64,000 nt of DNA. Origin: Halanaeroarchaeum sp. HSR-CO. Lineage in GTDB: Archaea; Halobacteriota; Halobacteria; Halobacteriales; Halobacteriaceae. A program made the position numbers and the translations under genes. The notes under the pieces were generated by a model. The model had not been told where the DNA came from and did no database searches. It saw only the letters and a list, made by a program, of their open reading frames with translations. Positions 1 to 8,752 of this stretch are shown here, one piece after another (the first letter of the stretch is position 1; every line of letters begins with the position of its first letter). The stretch lies in NCBI RefSeq assembly GCF_024972755.1, contig NZ_CP087724.1, positions 806,001-870,000 on the forward strand. The letters run 5' to 3'.

Positions 1-2
1 AA

Positions 3-1505
3 CGCGTCGAAGCCGGCTGGGAGGTTCAGCGTCACCTCATCGACGGGGACATCATCATCTTCAACCGGCAGCCCTCGCTGCACCGGATGTCCATCATGGC
101 CCACGAGGTGGTCGTGATGCCGTACAAGACCTTCCGGCTCAACACGACGGTCTGTCCACCGTACAACGCCGACTTCGACGGCGACGAGATGAACATGCAC
201 GCCCTCCAGAACGAGGAGGCCCGTGCAGAGGCGCGCGTGCTCATGCGCGTCCAAGAACAGATGTTGAGCCCCCGCTTCGGCGAGAACATCGTCGGCTCCA
301 TCCAGGACCACATCACGGGGACCTACCTGCTGACCCACGACAACCCGACGTTCAACGAGACGCAGGCCTCGGACCTCCTGCGCCAGACGAGTATCGACGA
401 ACTCCCTGCACCGAAAGGCGAGGAGGACGGCCGTCCCTTCTGGACCGGCCGACAGCTCTTCTCTGAGCTCTTGCCCGACGGACTCGACCTGGAGTTCACG
501 AGTTCAGCCGGTGACACGGTCGTCATCGAGGACGGCCAACTTCTCGAGGGTACCATCGACGAGGACGCCATCGGTGCGTTCGGTGGGGAGGTCGTCGACA
601 CCGTCACGAAGCAGTACGGCCGCACGCGCGCTCGTATTCTCATCAACGAGATATCGGGCATCGCCGTGCGCTCGATCATGCACTTCGGGTTCTCGATCGC
701 CATCGACGACGAGACGATCCCGGGCGAGGCCCAAGAACAGATCGACGAGGCGATCGAGAACGCCTACGACCGCGTCCAGGAACTCATCGAGACCTACGAG
801 CGTGGCGAACTCGAGAGCCTCCCGGGTCGAACCATCGACGAGACGCTGGAGATGAAGATCATGCAGACCCTCGGGAAGGCCCGCGACTCCGCGGGAGACA
901 TCGCCGAGGACCACTTCGCCGAGGACAACCCGGCGGTCATCATGGCCCGCTCCGGGGCCCGTGGGTCCATGTTGAACCTCACGCAGATGGCCGGCGCCGT
1001 CGGTCAGCAGGCGGTGCGCGGAGAGCGCATCAACCGCGGTTACGAGGACCGGACGCTCAGTCACTTCAAGCCAAACGACCTGTCCTCCGAGGCCCACGGC
1101 TTCGTGGAGAACTCCTACACCGGCGGACTGACGCCGAAGGAGTTCTTCTTCCACGCGATGGGTGGCCGCGAGGGGCTCGTCGACACGGCGGTCCGGACCT
1201 CCAAGTCCGGGTACCTCCAGCGGCGACTCATCAACGCCCTCTCCGAACTCGAGACGCAGTACGACGGGACGGTCAGGGATACGAGTGACACCATCGTCCA
1301 GTTCGAGTTCGGCGAGGACGGGACCAGTCCGGTCGAGGTCTCCTCGAGTGAGGACTACGAAATCGACGTGGACGAGATCGCGGACCGCGTCATCGAGGCT
1401 GAGTTCGAGGACGAAGCCGAGAAAGAGGCGTTCCTCAGCGGCCCGAAGCTACCGACGAATCTCTCCGAACACGGCGAGAGCTGGGAGGTGGAGTCAGATG
1501 ACTGA
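3..1505 (+). CDS. rpoA1: RNA polymerase subunit A' (partial, 5' end outside window)
   Basis: This is the C-terminal 500 residues of the archaeal RNA polymerase largest-subunit fragment A'. The reading frame is already open at base 3, so the gene begins upstream of the window. Near its visible start it carries [12 protein letters not shown], the universal active-site loop whose three aspartates bind the catalytic magnesium. Haloarchaeal A' is roughly twice this length, so about half is seen. The protein is very acidic. Its stop codon lies inside the start of rpoA2 (8-bp overlap), the usual A'/A'' junction in archaea. Identification is firm; only the missing 5' part is uncertain. Confidence 0.97.
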   Translation, partial: RVEAGWEVQRHLIDGDIIIFNRQPSLHRMSIMAHEVVVMPYKTFRLNTTVCPPYNADFDGDEMNMHALQNEEARAEARVLMRVQEQMLSPRFGENIVGSIQDHITGTYLLTHDNPTFNETQASDLLRQTSIDELPAPKGEEDGRPFWTGRQLFSELLPDGLDLEFTSSAGDTVVIEDGQLLEGTIDEDAIGAFGGEVVDTVTKQYGRTRARILINEISGIAVRSIMHFGFSIAIDDETIPGEAQEQIDEAIENAYDRVQELIETYERGELESLPGRTIDETLEMKIMQTLGKARDSAGDIAEDHFAEDNPAVIMARSGARGSMLNLTQMAGAVGQQAVRGERINRGYEDRTLSHFKPNDLSSEAHGFVENSYTGGLTPKEFFFHAMGGREGLVDTAVRTSKSGYLQRRLINALSELETQYDGTVRDTSDTIVQFEFGEDGTSPVEVSSSEDYEIDVDEIADRVIEAEFEDEAEKEAFLSGPKLPTNLSEHGESWEVESDD

Positions 1506-2685
1506 GATCACCGACGCGGTCGAAGCGGTCGTCGAGGACACGGAATTGCCTCTCAGGCTCCGAGAGAACGTCTACGAGACCGTCGAGGACCGAGACGATC
1601 TCTCGCTCGAACAGATCGAGGAGATCGCTTCGGCAGTCGAAGCGGAATATCTCGACAATCGCGTTCCCCCACTGGACCCCGTCGGGACAGTCTCGGCGCA
1701 GTCCATCGGCGAACCGGGGACGCAGATGACGATGAACACCTTCCACTACGCGGGCGTCGCCGAGATCGACGTGACCCAGGGCCTCCCGCGACTTATCGAG
1801 CTGGTGGACGCGCGCAAGACGCCGGACACCCCGATGATGACGGTCTACCTGGAGGACGAATACGCCACCGATCGCGAGAAGGCCCACGAGGTCGTCTGGC
1901 AGATCGAGGCGACGAAGATCCTCGCGCTGGGGGACATCTCGACCAACGTGGCGGACATGATCGTCAGCGTGAACCTGAACGAAGACACCCTCCAGGAGCG
2001 ATGGCCTACCCTGGACAGCACGAACCAGATCGCTGGCGAGATCGCGGAGACGATGGAGGACGCACTCGGTGTGAAGGTCACCCAGGAGGGAACCGTCCTC
2101 GAGTTCGGGCCGGAACAGCCCAGTTACCGCGAACTGCTCCAGCTCGTCGAAGCGCTTCGCGACGTGGTGTTCAAAGGCATCGAGGACATCTCCCGGGTCG
2201 TCATCCGCAAAGAGCAGATGGACGACGGCGAACAGTTCGTCCTCTACACCGAGGGCTCGGCGTTCAAGAAGACACTCGCCATCGAGGGCGTCGACGCCTC
2301 GCGGACGACCTGTAACAACATCCACGAGATCCACAGTACGCTGGGCATCGAGGCCGCCCGTGAGACCATCATCGAGGAGACCCGCGAGACCCTCGAAGAA
2401 CAGGGTCTCGGCGACGTGAACATCCGTCACCTCATGCTGGTCGCGGACATCATGACCAACGATGGCACCATTCAGTCGATCGGCCGCCACGGTATCTCCG
2501 GAAACAAGGAGAGCGTCCTCGCCCGTGCGGCGTTCGAGGTCACGGTGAACCACCTGCTCGATGCGGCCATCTACGGGGAGGCCGACGACCTCAACGGCGT
2601 CATCGAGAACGTCATCGTCGGCAAGGCCGTGAAACTCGGGACCGGCGACGTCGACCTTCGCATGTCCGCGAGCAAGTCGGACTAG
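1498..2685 (+). CDS. rpoA2: RNA polymerase subunit A''
   Basis: This 395-residue protein is the second half of the split archaeal largest subunit, corresponding to the C-terminal part of eukaryotic Rpb1 and bacterial beta'. It contains the conserved stretch [20 protein letters not shown], which is part of the trigger-loop region. The ATG at 1498 overlaps the end of rpoA1 by 8 bases, so the two are translationally coupled. An upstream in-frame extension to 1162 is open but lies entirely inside rpoA1 and was rejected as start. nusA follows two bases after the stop. Confidence 0.97.
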   Translation: MTEITDAVEAVVEDTELPLRLRENVYETVEDRDDLSLEQIEEIASAVEAEYLDNRVPPLDPVGTVSAQSIGEPGTQMTMNTFHYAGVAEIDVTQGLPRLIELVDARKTPDTPMMTVYLEDEYATDREKAHEVVWQIEATKILALGDISTNVADMIVSVNLNEDTLQERWPTLDSTNQIAGEIAETMEDALGVKVTQEGTVLEFGPEQPSYRELLQLVEALRDVVFKGIEDISRVVIRKEQMDDGEQFVLYTEGSAFKKTLAIEGVDASRTTCNNIHEIHSTLGIEAARETIIEETRETLEEQGLGDVNIRHLMLVADIMTNDGTIQSIGRHGISGNKESVLARAAFEVTVNHLLDAAIYGEADDLNGVIENVIVGKAVKLGTGDVDLRMSASKSD

Positions 2686-2687
2686 GG

Positions 2688-3113
2688 ATGACGGTCACCC
2701 TCTCCGCGGAGGCACGGCAGTATCTTTCGGTGTTCGAGGACGTCACCAGCGTCACCGCGGTGGATTGCATCGTGGACGACGAGTTCGACCGCGTCGTCTA
2801 CGTCGTTCCGTCGGACTCGATGGGACAGGCCATCGGCCCCGATGGGGAGCGCGTCCAACGACTGGAGGAGACCGTCGGGCGGACGGTGGAACTGGTGGAG
2901 GACGCTGCGACTGTCGAGGCGTTCGTCGCCAACGCACTCGCGCCCGCGGCCGTCTACAACGTGACCATCAGCGAGAACGACGACGTCGTGGCGTACGTCG
3001 AGGTCGACCTCGACGACCGCGGCGTCGCCATCGGGACGGACGGCCAGAACATCCGCGCTGCCAAAACCCTCGCCGACCGGCACTACGACGTGGACGACAT
3101 TCAGCTAACGTAA
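2688..3113 (+). CDS. nusA: NusA-like transcription factor with two KH domains
   Basis: This 141-residue archaeal NusA consists of two KH RNA-binding domains and lacks the S1 and N-terminal domains of bacterial NusA. The two KH signatures are visible as MGQAIGPDGERV near residue 45 and RGVAIGTDGQNI near residue 110. Archaeal NusA is thought to bind RNA in transcription termination or antitermination. It follows rpoA2 by two bases and in many archaea precedes rps12, as here. In this genome a 500-bp hairpin array separates it from rps12. Confidence 0.95.
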   Translation: MTVTLSAEARQYLSVFEDVTSVTAVDCIVDDEFDRVVYVVPSDSMGQAIGPDGERVQRLEETVGRTVELVEDAATVEAFVANALAPAAVYNVTISENDDVVAYVEVDLDDRGVAIGTDGQNIRAAKTLADRHYDVDDIQLT

Positions 3114-3115
3114 AC

Positions 3116-3616
3116 CCACTTTTTCCTGCGGGCCGCGCGAAGCGCGGCCCTGCTCGCGGTTCCGTTCCGTCACCGCTGGCATTTCCGAGGCGCTCACTCC
3201 GTTCGCGCCTCGCAGGCAAAAACGTGGGGAAAAAGCCGGCGTCGGGGGCGTTGCCCCCTCCTTGGCCCGAGCGCTTTGCGCTCGGGAAACCGCTCACTTC
3301 CGGGTCCTGACGGACCACTCGTTCGCGGACGCTTGACGGCATGTTAGAAATGGCGTCACCACATTCAATGGCAGAAATTCTGGACGTGCATCCGCGAGCG
3401 AGCGTTCACGAGAGCTAAGCTCTCCAATGGTCGGCGAATCTTCGATTCGCCTCGACATCAGAAATCTACGATTTCTGAGGATGGTTCGAAGAACCCGAGC
3501 GAAGCGGTTCACCGCGCCGAAGGCGCGGGCCGACGAACCCCCGAAGGGGGTGAAGACGGCTTTTTCCCCACGTTTTTGCCAGGGCCGCGCTCCGCGCGGC
3601 CCGCAGCAAAAAGTGG
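3116..3616. repeat. Nested inverted repeat filled with trinucleotide-loop hairpins
   Basis: The nusA-rps12 gap (3114-3657) has no credible gene. Outer arms of 37 bp (3116-3152 and 3580-3616) are inverted copies differing at two positions. Inner arms of 23 bp (3215-3237 and 3558-3580) are perfect inverted copies. Between and within them lie at least nine perfect stems closed by 3-nt loops: 3130-3150, 3244-3258, 3266-3286, 3410-3424, 3433-3451, 3459-3477, 3483-3495, 3513-3527, 3538-3550 and 3582-3602. Loops are mostly GAA or its complement TTC. A longer-loop stem sits at 3186-3212. It could be a non-autonomous mobile element or a structured transcript region. No transposase or target duplication is evident. 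Confidence 0.85.
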
Positions 3617-3625
3617 ATGAAGGGG

Positions 3626-3633
3626 CTTAAGTA
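3626..3633 (+). promoter_or_regulatory. Probable TATA box of the rps12 operon
   Basis: CTTAAGTA is centred about 29 bases before the rps12 ATG, the spacing expected for a leaderless or near-leaderless haloarchaeal transcript. It lies just after the right outer arm of the hairpin array. rps12 can therefore be transcribed independently of the rpo-nusA genes. Confidence 0.5.
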
Positions 3634-3657
3634 GTTGCGTCGGGTAAATCGCTCCAT

Positions 3658-4086
3658 ATGCCGAACGGTAAGTACGCCGCTCGCAAGCTCAAGAAAGACC
3701 GCCAGAATCACCGGTGGTCCGACTCCGAGTACGCGCGGCGCGAACGGGGGCTTGGCAAGAAGTCCGACCCGCTCGAGGGTGCCCCCCAGGCCCGTGGTAT
3801 CGTCCTGGAGAAAGTTGGGATCGAAGCGAAACAGCCCAACTCCGCCATCCGAAAATGCGTTCGCGTGCAGCTCATCAAGAACGGGAAACAGGTCACCGCC
3901 TTCGCCCCTGGCGACGGTGCCATCTCGTTCATCGACGAGCACGACGAGGTCACCATCGCCGGTATCGGTGGCGCGAAGGGTCGCGCCATGGGTGACCTGT
4001 CTGGCGTGAACTACAAGGTGGACAAGGTCAACGGCGTCGCGCTGCTCGAACTCGTCCGTGGAAACGCAGAGAAGCCCGTCCGATAA
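3658..4086 (+). CDS. rps12: Ribosomal protein uS12
   Basis: This 142-residue protein of the 30S subunit sits at the decoding centre. The archaeal uS12 core is clear: [20 protein letters not shown] and the later [20 protein letters not shown]. The length is normal for archaeal S12 (about 142-147). It has its own candidate promoter and is followed by rps7 after one base. The order rps12-rps7-EF2 is the archaeal counterpart of the bacterial str operon. Confidence 0.98.
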   Translation: MPNGKYAARKLKKDRQNHRWSDSEYARRERGLGKKSDPLEGAPQARGIVLEKVGIEAKQPNSAIRKCVRVQLIKNGKQVTAFAPGDGAISFIDEHDEVTIAGIGGAKGRAMGDLSGVNYKVDKVNGVALLELVRGNAEKPVR

Positions 4087-4087
4087 C

Positions 4088-4702
4088 ATGTCCGAAGAAG
4101 AAGCCCCAGAGCCAGAGACGCCCGCTGGCACCGACGACGACGAGACCGTGGCCGAACTGTTCGGCCGCTGGGACGTCACCGAGATTCAGTACACGGACCC
4201 GAGCACCCGTCGCTACATCTCCGTGACCCCGGTCGCCCACACGATGGGCCGACACGCCTCCAAGCAGTTCAAGAAGTCCGAGATTTCGGTCGTCGAACGG
4301 CTCGCCAACCGGCTGATGCAGAACTCCGACAACTCGGGGAAAAAACAGCAGTCGCTCAAGATCGTCCAGGAAGCCTTCGAGATCATCGATTCGACCGCCG
4401 ACGAGAACCCAGTACAGGTCCTCGTCCGTGCTATCGAGAACTCGGCGCCTCGTGAGGAGACCGTCCGCCTGAAGTACGGTGGCATCTCGGTTCCCAAGGC
4501 CGTCGACGTCGCCCCACAGCGCCGGGTCGACCAGGCCCTGAAGTTCATCGCGGACGGAACGTTCAGCGCCTCCTTTAAGTCCCCGACGCCGGTCGAGGAG
4601 GCACTCGCTCAGCAGCTCCTCGGAGCGGCCGACTACGACGTCCAGACGTACGCCGTCGGACAGAAAGAGGAAAAAGAGCGCGTCGCAGCGGCGGCACGCT
4701 AA
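4088..4702 (+). CDS. rps7: Ribosomal protein uS7
   Basis: This 204-residue small-subunit protein organises the 16S rRNA head domain near the exit site. Conserved uS7 features include LANRLMQNSDNSGKKQQSLK and the stretch leading to YGGISVPKAVDVAPQRRVDQ. The ATG at 4088 was chosen because it follows the rps12 stop by one base. A ten-codon upstream extension overlaps rps12 and adds nothing conserved. The N-terminus carries an acidic tail (SEEEAPEPETPAGTDDDE) typical of haloarchaeal ribosomal proteins. Confidence 0.97.
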   Translation: MSEEEAPEPETPAGTDDDETVAELFGRWDVTEIQYTDPSTRRYISVTPVAHTMGRHASKQFKKSEISVVERLANRLMQNSDNSGKKQQSLKIVQEAFEIIDSTADENPVQVLVRAIENSAPREETVRLKYGGISVPKAVDVAPQRRVDQALKFIADGTFSASFKSPTPVEEALAQQLLGAADYDVQTYAVGQKEEKERVAAAAR

Positions 4703-4873
4703 CCGTCGTTCGTTCTTTTCGACACACTCTCGAGCGTGTCAGCGAGACCGTCGGTTCCGGCCTCGGTGCCAACGCCTCGCTGTCCCGAATAGCCCTGCGT
4801 ACGGGTCACACGCCCCGGATCTCCCGATTCGAAACAGCACCCTTTTGTCCCTGCTATTGGAACAACAGTCATA

Positions 4874-7054
4874 ATGGGCCGACGTAAGAAAATCGTCGAA
4901 CAGTGCGAGCGGTTGATGGATAACCCCCAGCAGATACGGAATATCGCCATCGCCGCCCACGTCGACCACGGGAAGACCACGCTGACGGACAACCTCCTCG
5001 CTGGTGCCGGAATGATCTCCGAGGACACCGCCGGCGAGCAACTCGCCATGGACACCGAGGAGGACGAACAGGAACGGGGCATCACCATCGACGCGGCGAA
5101 CGTCTCGATGACCCACGAGTACGAGGGCGAGGCGAGCCTCATCAACCTCATCGACACGCCGGGTCACGTCGACTTCGGCGGCGACGTCACCCGTGCGATG
5201 CGCGCTGTCGACGGTGCGCTCGTCGTCGTCGACGCGGTCGAGGGGGCGATGCCCCAGACCGAGACGGTCGTCCGGCAGGCGCTCCGCGAGGGTGTCAAAC
5301 CGGCCCTGTTCATCAACAAGGTCGACCGCCTCATCTCGGAACTCCAGGAAGGGCCCGAGGAGATGCAACAGCGCCTCCTGAGTGTCATCCAGGACGTCAA
5401 CGAACTCATCCGCGGGATGACCAAGGACAAAGACCTCGACTGGACCGTCTCCGTCGAAGAGGGAACCGTCGCCTTCGGGTCAGCGCTCTACAAGTGGGGC
5501 GTCTCGATGCCTTCCATGCAGGAGACGGGGATGGACTTCGGCGACATCATCGATCTCGAACAGGCCGGCAAGCGAGAGGAACTCCACGAGCGCACCCCGC
5601 TTTCGGACGTCGTTCTCGACATGGTCGTCGAGCACTTCCCGAACCCTGTCGACGCCCAGCCCCGCCGTATCCCGAGCGTCTGGCGGGGCGACCCCGAGTC
5701 CGATATCGCACAGGAAATGGCTGCCGTCGACCCCGAGGGCGAAGTGGTCCTGATGGTCACCGACATCTCCATGGACCCACACGCCGGCGAGATCGCGACC
5801 GGTCGCGTCTTCTCCGGCACTCTCGAGAAGGGCCAGGAACTGTACGTCTCCGGGACGGCGGGTCGGAACCGCCTCCAGAGTGTCGGGCTCTTCATGGGTG
5901 GCGAGCGCGAGGAGGTCGACCGCGTTCCGGCCGGCAACATCGCCGCCGTAACCGGTCTTCGCGACGCCATTGCCGGATCGACGGTGTCCTCTGTCGAGAT
6001 GACGCCGTTCGAGTCCATCGAACACATCTCCGAGCCAGTCATCACGAAATCCATCGAGGCCCAGCACATGGACGACCTGCCGAACCTTATCAAGACCCTT
6101 CAGCAGGTCGCCAAGGAGGACCCGACGATCCAGATCGAGATCAACGAGGACACCGGCGAGCACCTCGTCTCCGGGCAGGGCGAACTCCACCTCGAGGTTA
6201 TCACCCAGCGCATCGAGCGCAACCAGGGGATTCCGGTCCGCACCGGTGAGCCCATCGTCGTCTACCGCGAGATGCCGACCCAGGCATCCGACGAGGTCGA
6301 GGGGATCTCCCCGAACCGCCACAACCGGTTCTACGTCACGGTCGAGCCCCTTTCCGACGACCTCACTGCAGCCCTGAAACTCGGCGAAGCGTCCATGGAC
6401 ATGCCCGAACAGGAACGCCGCGAGAGCCTCCAGGAGGCGGGTATGGACAAGGACACCTCCCAGAACGTTGAGGACATCATCGGCACCAACATCTTCGTGG
6501 ACGACACGAAGGGTATCCAGCACCTGAACGAGACGATGGAACTGGTCATCGAGGGCCTCGAAGAGGCGCTCGAGGACGGCCCACTGGCGGCCGAACCCGT
6601 TCAGGGTTCGCTCATCCGGCTTCACGACGCTCGCCTGCACGAGGACGCCATCCACCGTGGCCCCGCTCAGGTCATTCCGGCGGTCAGAGAGGCTATCCAT
6701 CGCGGTCTCATCGACGCCGGGATCCGTCTCCTCGAGCCGATCCAGGACGTCCGCATCGACGTGCCGTCCGAGCACATGGGTGCTGCCTCCGGCGAGATTC
6801 AGGGTCGACGCGGTCGCGTCGACGACATGTACCAGGAAGGCGACCTGATGGTCGTCGAGGGCATCGCGCCCGTCGAGGAGATGATCGGCTTCTCCTCGGA
6901 CATCCGCTCGGCCACCGAAGGTCGCGCCTCCTGGAACACCGAGAACGCGGGATTCCGCGTCCTCGCCGACAATCTTCAGCCCGAGAAGATCACGGAGATC
7001 CGCGAGCGCAAAGGCATGAAGACCGAACTGCCGGCCAGCATCAACTACTTCTAG
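4874..7054 (+). CDS. fusA: Translation elongation factor EF-2
   Basis: This 726-residue GTPase drives ribosomal translocation. The G motifs are in order: AHVDHGKTT (P-loop), RGITI (switch I), [10 protein letters not shown] (G3) and NKVD (G4). The C-terminal part carries [12 protein letters not shown], whose histidine before RG is the site modified to diphthamide in archaeal and eukaryotic EF-2. Length matches the archaeal family (about 730). A 171-bp gap separates it from rps7, with a T-rich CCCTTTTG about 25 bases before the ATG as a possible TATA element. Confidence 0.98.
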   Translation: MGRRKKIVEQCERLMDNPQQIRNIAIAAHVDHGKTTLTDNLLAGAGMISEDTAGEQLAMDTEEDEQERGITIDAANVSMTHEYEGEASLINLIDTPGHVDFGGDVTRAMRAVDGALVVVDAVEGAMPQTETVVRQALREGVKPALFINKVDRLISELQEGPEEMQQRLLSVIQDVNELIRGMTKDKDLDWTVSVEEGTVAFGSALYKWGVSMPSMQETGMDFGDIIDLEQAGKREELHERTPLSDVVLDMVVEHFPNPVDAQPRRIPSVWRGDPESDIAQEMAAVDPEGEVVLMVTDISMDPHAGEIATGRVFSGTLEKGQELYVSGTAGRNRLQSVGLFMGGEREEVDRVPAGNIAAVTGLRDAIAGSTVSSVEMTPFESIEHISEPVITKSIEAQHMDDLPNLIKTLQQVAKEDPTIQIEINEDTGEHLVSGQGELHLEVITQRIERNQGIPVRTGEPIVVYREMPTQASDEVEGISPNRHNRFYVTVEPLSDDLTAALKLGEASMDMPEQERRESLQEAGMDKDTSQNVEDIIGTNIFVDDTKGIQHLNETMELVIEGLEEALEDGPLAAEPVQGSLIRLHDARLHEDAIHRGPAQVIPAVREAIHRGLIDAGIRLLEPIQDVRIDVPSEHMGAASGEIQGRRGRVDDMYQEGDLMVVEGIAPVEEMIGFSSDIRSATEGRASWNTENAGFRVLADNLQPEKITEIRERKGMKTELPASINYF

Positions 7055-7114
7055 CTCCTCTCTTCCGAGTCCGGCAGGACTTTACCGCGCCCCACACAAT
7101 ATCCGGTAACGAAC

Positions 7115-7876
7115 ATGCAGGGCCAACAGCAGCAGGCCTACGACCGGGGGATCACCATCTTCTCCCCGGACGGTCGCCTCTACCAAGTCGAGTACGCACG
7201 AGAAGCAGTCAAACGCGGGACGACGAGCATCGGCGTCCGGACGGCGGAGGGCGTCGTCCTCGTCGTCGATAAGCGCTCGCGGTCCCCCCTGATGGAACCG
7301 GAGAGCATCGAGAAATTACACAAGGTCGCCGACCACGTCGCCATCGCCAGCGCCGGCCACGTCGCCGACGCCAGGCAACTCATCGACTTCGCCCGCCGTC
7401 GGGCCCAGGTCGAGGAACTCCGCTACGAGGAGCCGATGGACGTGGAGGCGTTGACGAAGGCCGTCACCGACAACATCCAGCAGTATACGCAGGTGGGTGG
7501 CGCCCGGCCGTTCGGTGCGGCCTTGCTCATCGCTGGCGTCTCGGATGGCGTTCCCCGACTGTTCGAGACCGACCCGAGTGGCACATCGAACGAGTGGAAG
7601 GCTGTCGCCATCGGCGCGGACCGCTCGGATACCCAGTCTTTCCTCGAGGAGGAGTGGCACGACGATCTCACACTCGAGGAGGGCATCGAACTCGGTGTCC
7701 GCGCACTCGCGCATCTCCGCGAGGACTCCCTCGAGGCGTCGGGCGTCGGCGTGGGGACCGTCTCGGTCGAGGACCCCGTCTACGACGAACTATCGAACGA
7801 GGACCTCCAGGAGTACCTGGACGACCTCGACGAAGTCACCGAACACGAGGACGAGGACGAGGACGAATCGGAATGA
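7115..7876 (+). CDS. psmA: 20S proteasome alpha subunit
   Basis: This 253-residue protein forms the outer rings that gate the archaeal 20S proteasome. The alpha-subunit N-terminal signature is clear: AYDRGITIFSPDGRLYQVEY, followed by AREAVKRGTTSIGVR. The C-terminus is a long acidic tail (repeated E/D), common in haloarchaea. The stop codon overlaps the start of psmB by four bases, so both ring types are probably produced together from one operon. Confidence 0.97.
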   Translation: MQGQQQQAYDRGITIFSPDGRLYQVEYAREAVKRGTTSIGVRTAEGVVLVVDKRSRSPLMEPESIEKLHKVADHVAIASAGHVADARQLIDFARRRAQVEELRYEEPMDVEALTKAVTDNIQQYTQVGGARPFGAALLIAGVSDGVPRLFETDPSGTSNEWKAVAIGADRSDTQSFLEEEWHDDLTLEEGIELGVRALAHLREDSLEASGVGVGTVSVEDPVYDELSNEDLQEYLDDLDEVTEHEDEDEDESE

Positions 7877-8550
7877 TGTCACCCGACCCCTACGAGCCGG
7901 AGCTGGGCTCCATTCCGGAGGAGACGGCACCGGCGGACGACGTGGAATCGGCGAAGACCGGGACGACGTCCGTCGGCATCGCCGCCGAGGATGGGGTCGT
8001 CATCGCCACCGATCGTCGCGCCAGTCTCGGTGGCCGCGTCGTCTCCAACAAGCAAGTCACGAAGGTCGAACAGATCCATCCGACCGCCGCGCTCACCCTC
8101 GTTGGGAGCGTCGGGGGCGCCCAGTCGTACATCCGCTCGTTACGGGCGGAGGCGAATCTCTACGAGACGCGTCGTGGCGAACCCATGAGCATCCACGCAC
8201 TCGCGACCCTCGCGAGTAATTTCGCCCGCGGCGGCCCCTTCTTCAGGATCAATCCGGTCCTGGGTGGCGTCGACGACGATGGATCACACGTCTATAGCAT
8301 CGACCCGCTCGGTGGTCTCTCCGAGGACGACTACGTCGTCACCGGGAGTGGTATGCAGTTCGCGCTCGGCGTCCTCGAACAGGCCTACGACAGCGATCTC
8401 TCTCTGGACGATGCGATCACGGTGGGTGCCCAGGCCGTACAGAGTGCAACAGAACGGGATACGGCCTCCGGAAACGGGATCACGATCGCGGAGATAACGA
8501 CCGACGGCGTCGAGATCCACGAGCACGAAGACGTCGAGGAGCTTCTGTAA
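7873..8550 (+). CDS. psmB: 20S proteasome beta subunit
   Basis: This 225-residue protein is the catalytic subunit of the 20S proteasome. The propeptide of about 31 residues ends at ...AKTG and is expected to be removed autocatalytically to expose Thr in TTSVGIAAEDG, the N-terminal nucleophile. Further family motifs are TDRRAS and TLVGSVGG. Two consecutive ATG codons (7873 and 7876) both fit; the first overlaps the psmA stop. A PAC2-family protein, related to proteasome assembly chaperones, is encoded far away at 60395-61156. Confidence 0.97.
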   Translation: MMSPDPYEPELGSIPEETAPADDVESAKTGTTSVGIAAEDGVVIATDRRASLGGRVVSNKQVTKVEQIHPTAALTLVGSVGGAQSYIRSLRAEANLYETRRGEPMSIHALATLASNFARGGPFFRINPVLGGVDDDGSHVYSIDPLGGLSEDDYVVTGSGMQFALGVLEQAYDSDLSLDDAITVGAQAVQSATERDTASGNGITIAEITTDGVEIHEHEDVEELL

Positions 8551-8752
8551 GCGGCCCACTCGTCCGCGTTCGCCATCTCGTCAGGCAGTGTGGAGCCGTT
8601 TGGCCGGGATCGGTTCCGGCTGTGCCGCCCGAAGCGGGCGCTCATCCGTACACGAAGACTGAAACCAGTGTGAACGCCGCTGTCATCTGGCTCTCTGCCG
8701 GCCTGCTGGACACAGACGAATGTGACACTGGTATCGGGGTCGATCGATGGGG

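Noticed and set aside
3410-3616. Possible CRISPR-like repeat array between nusA and rps12.
   Set aside because: The units are palindromes of differing sequence, not direct repeats of constant length with spacers, and no cas gene is near.
3427-3630. Short plus-strand ORF inside the hairpin array.
   Set aside because: Its sequence is made of the palindromic units and shows no haloarchaeal acidic composition, so it is not treated as a gene.
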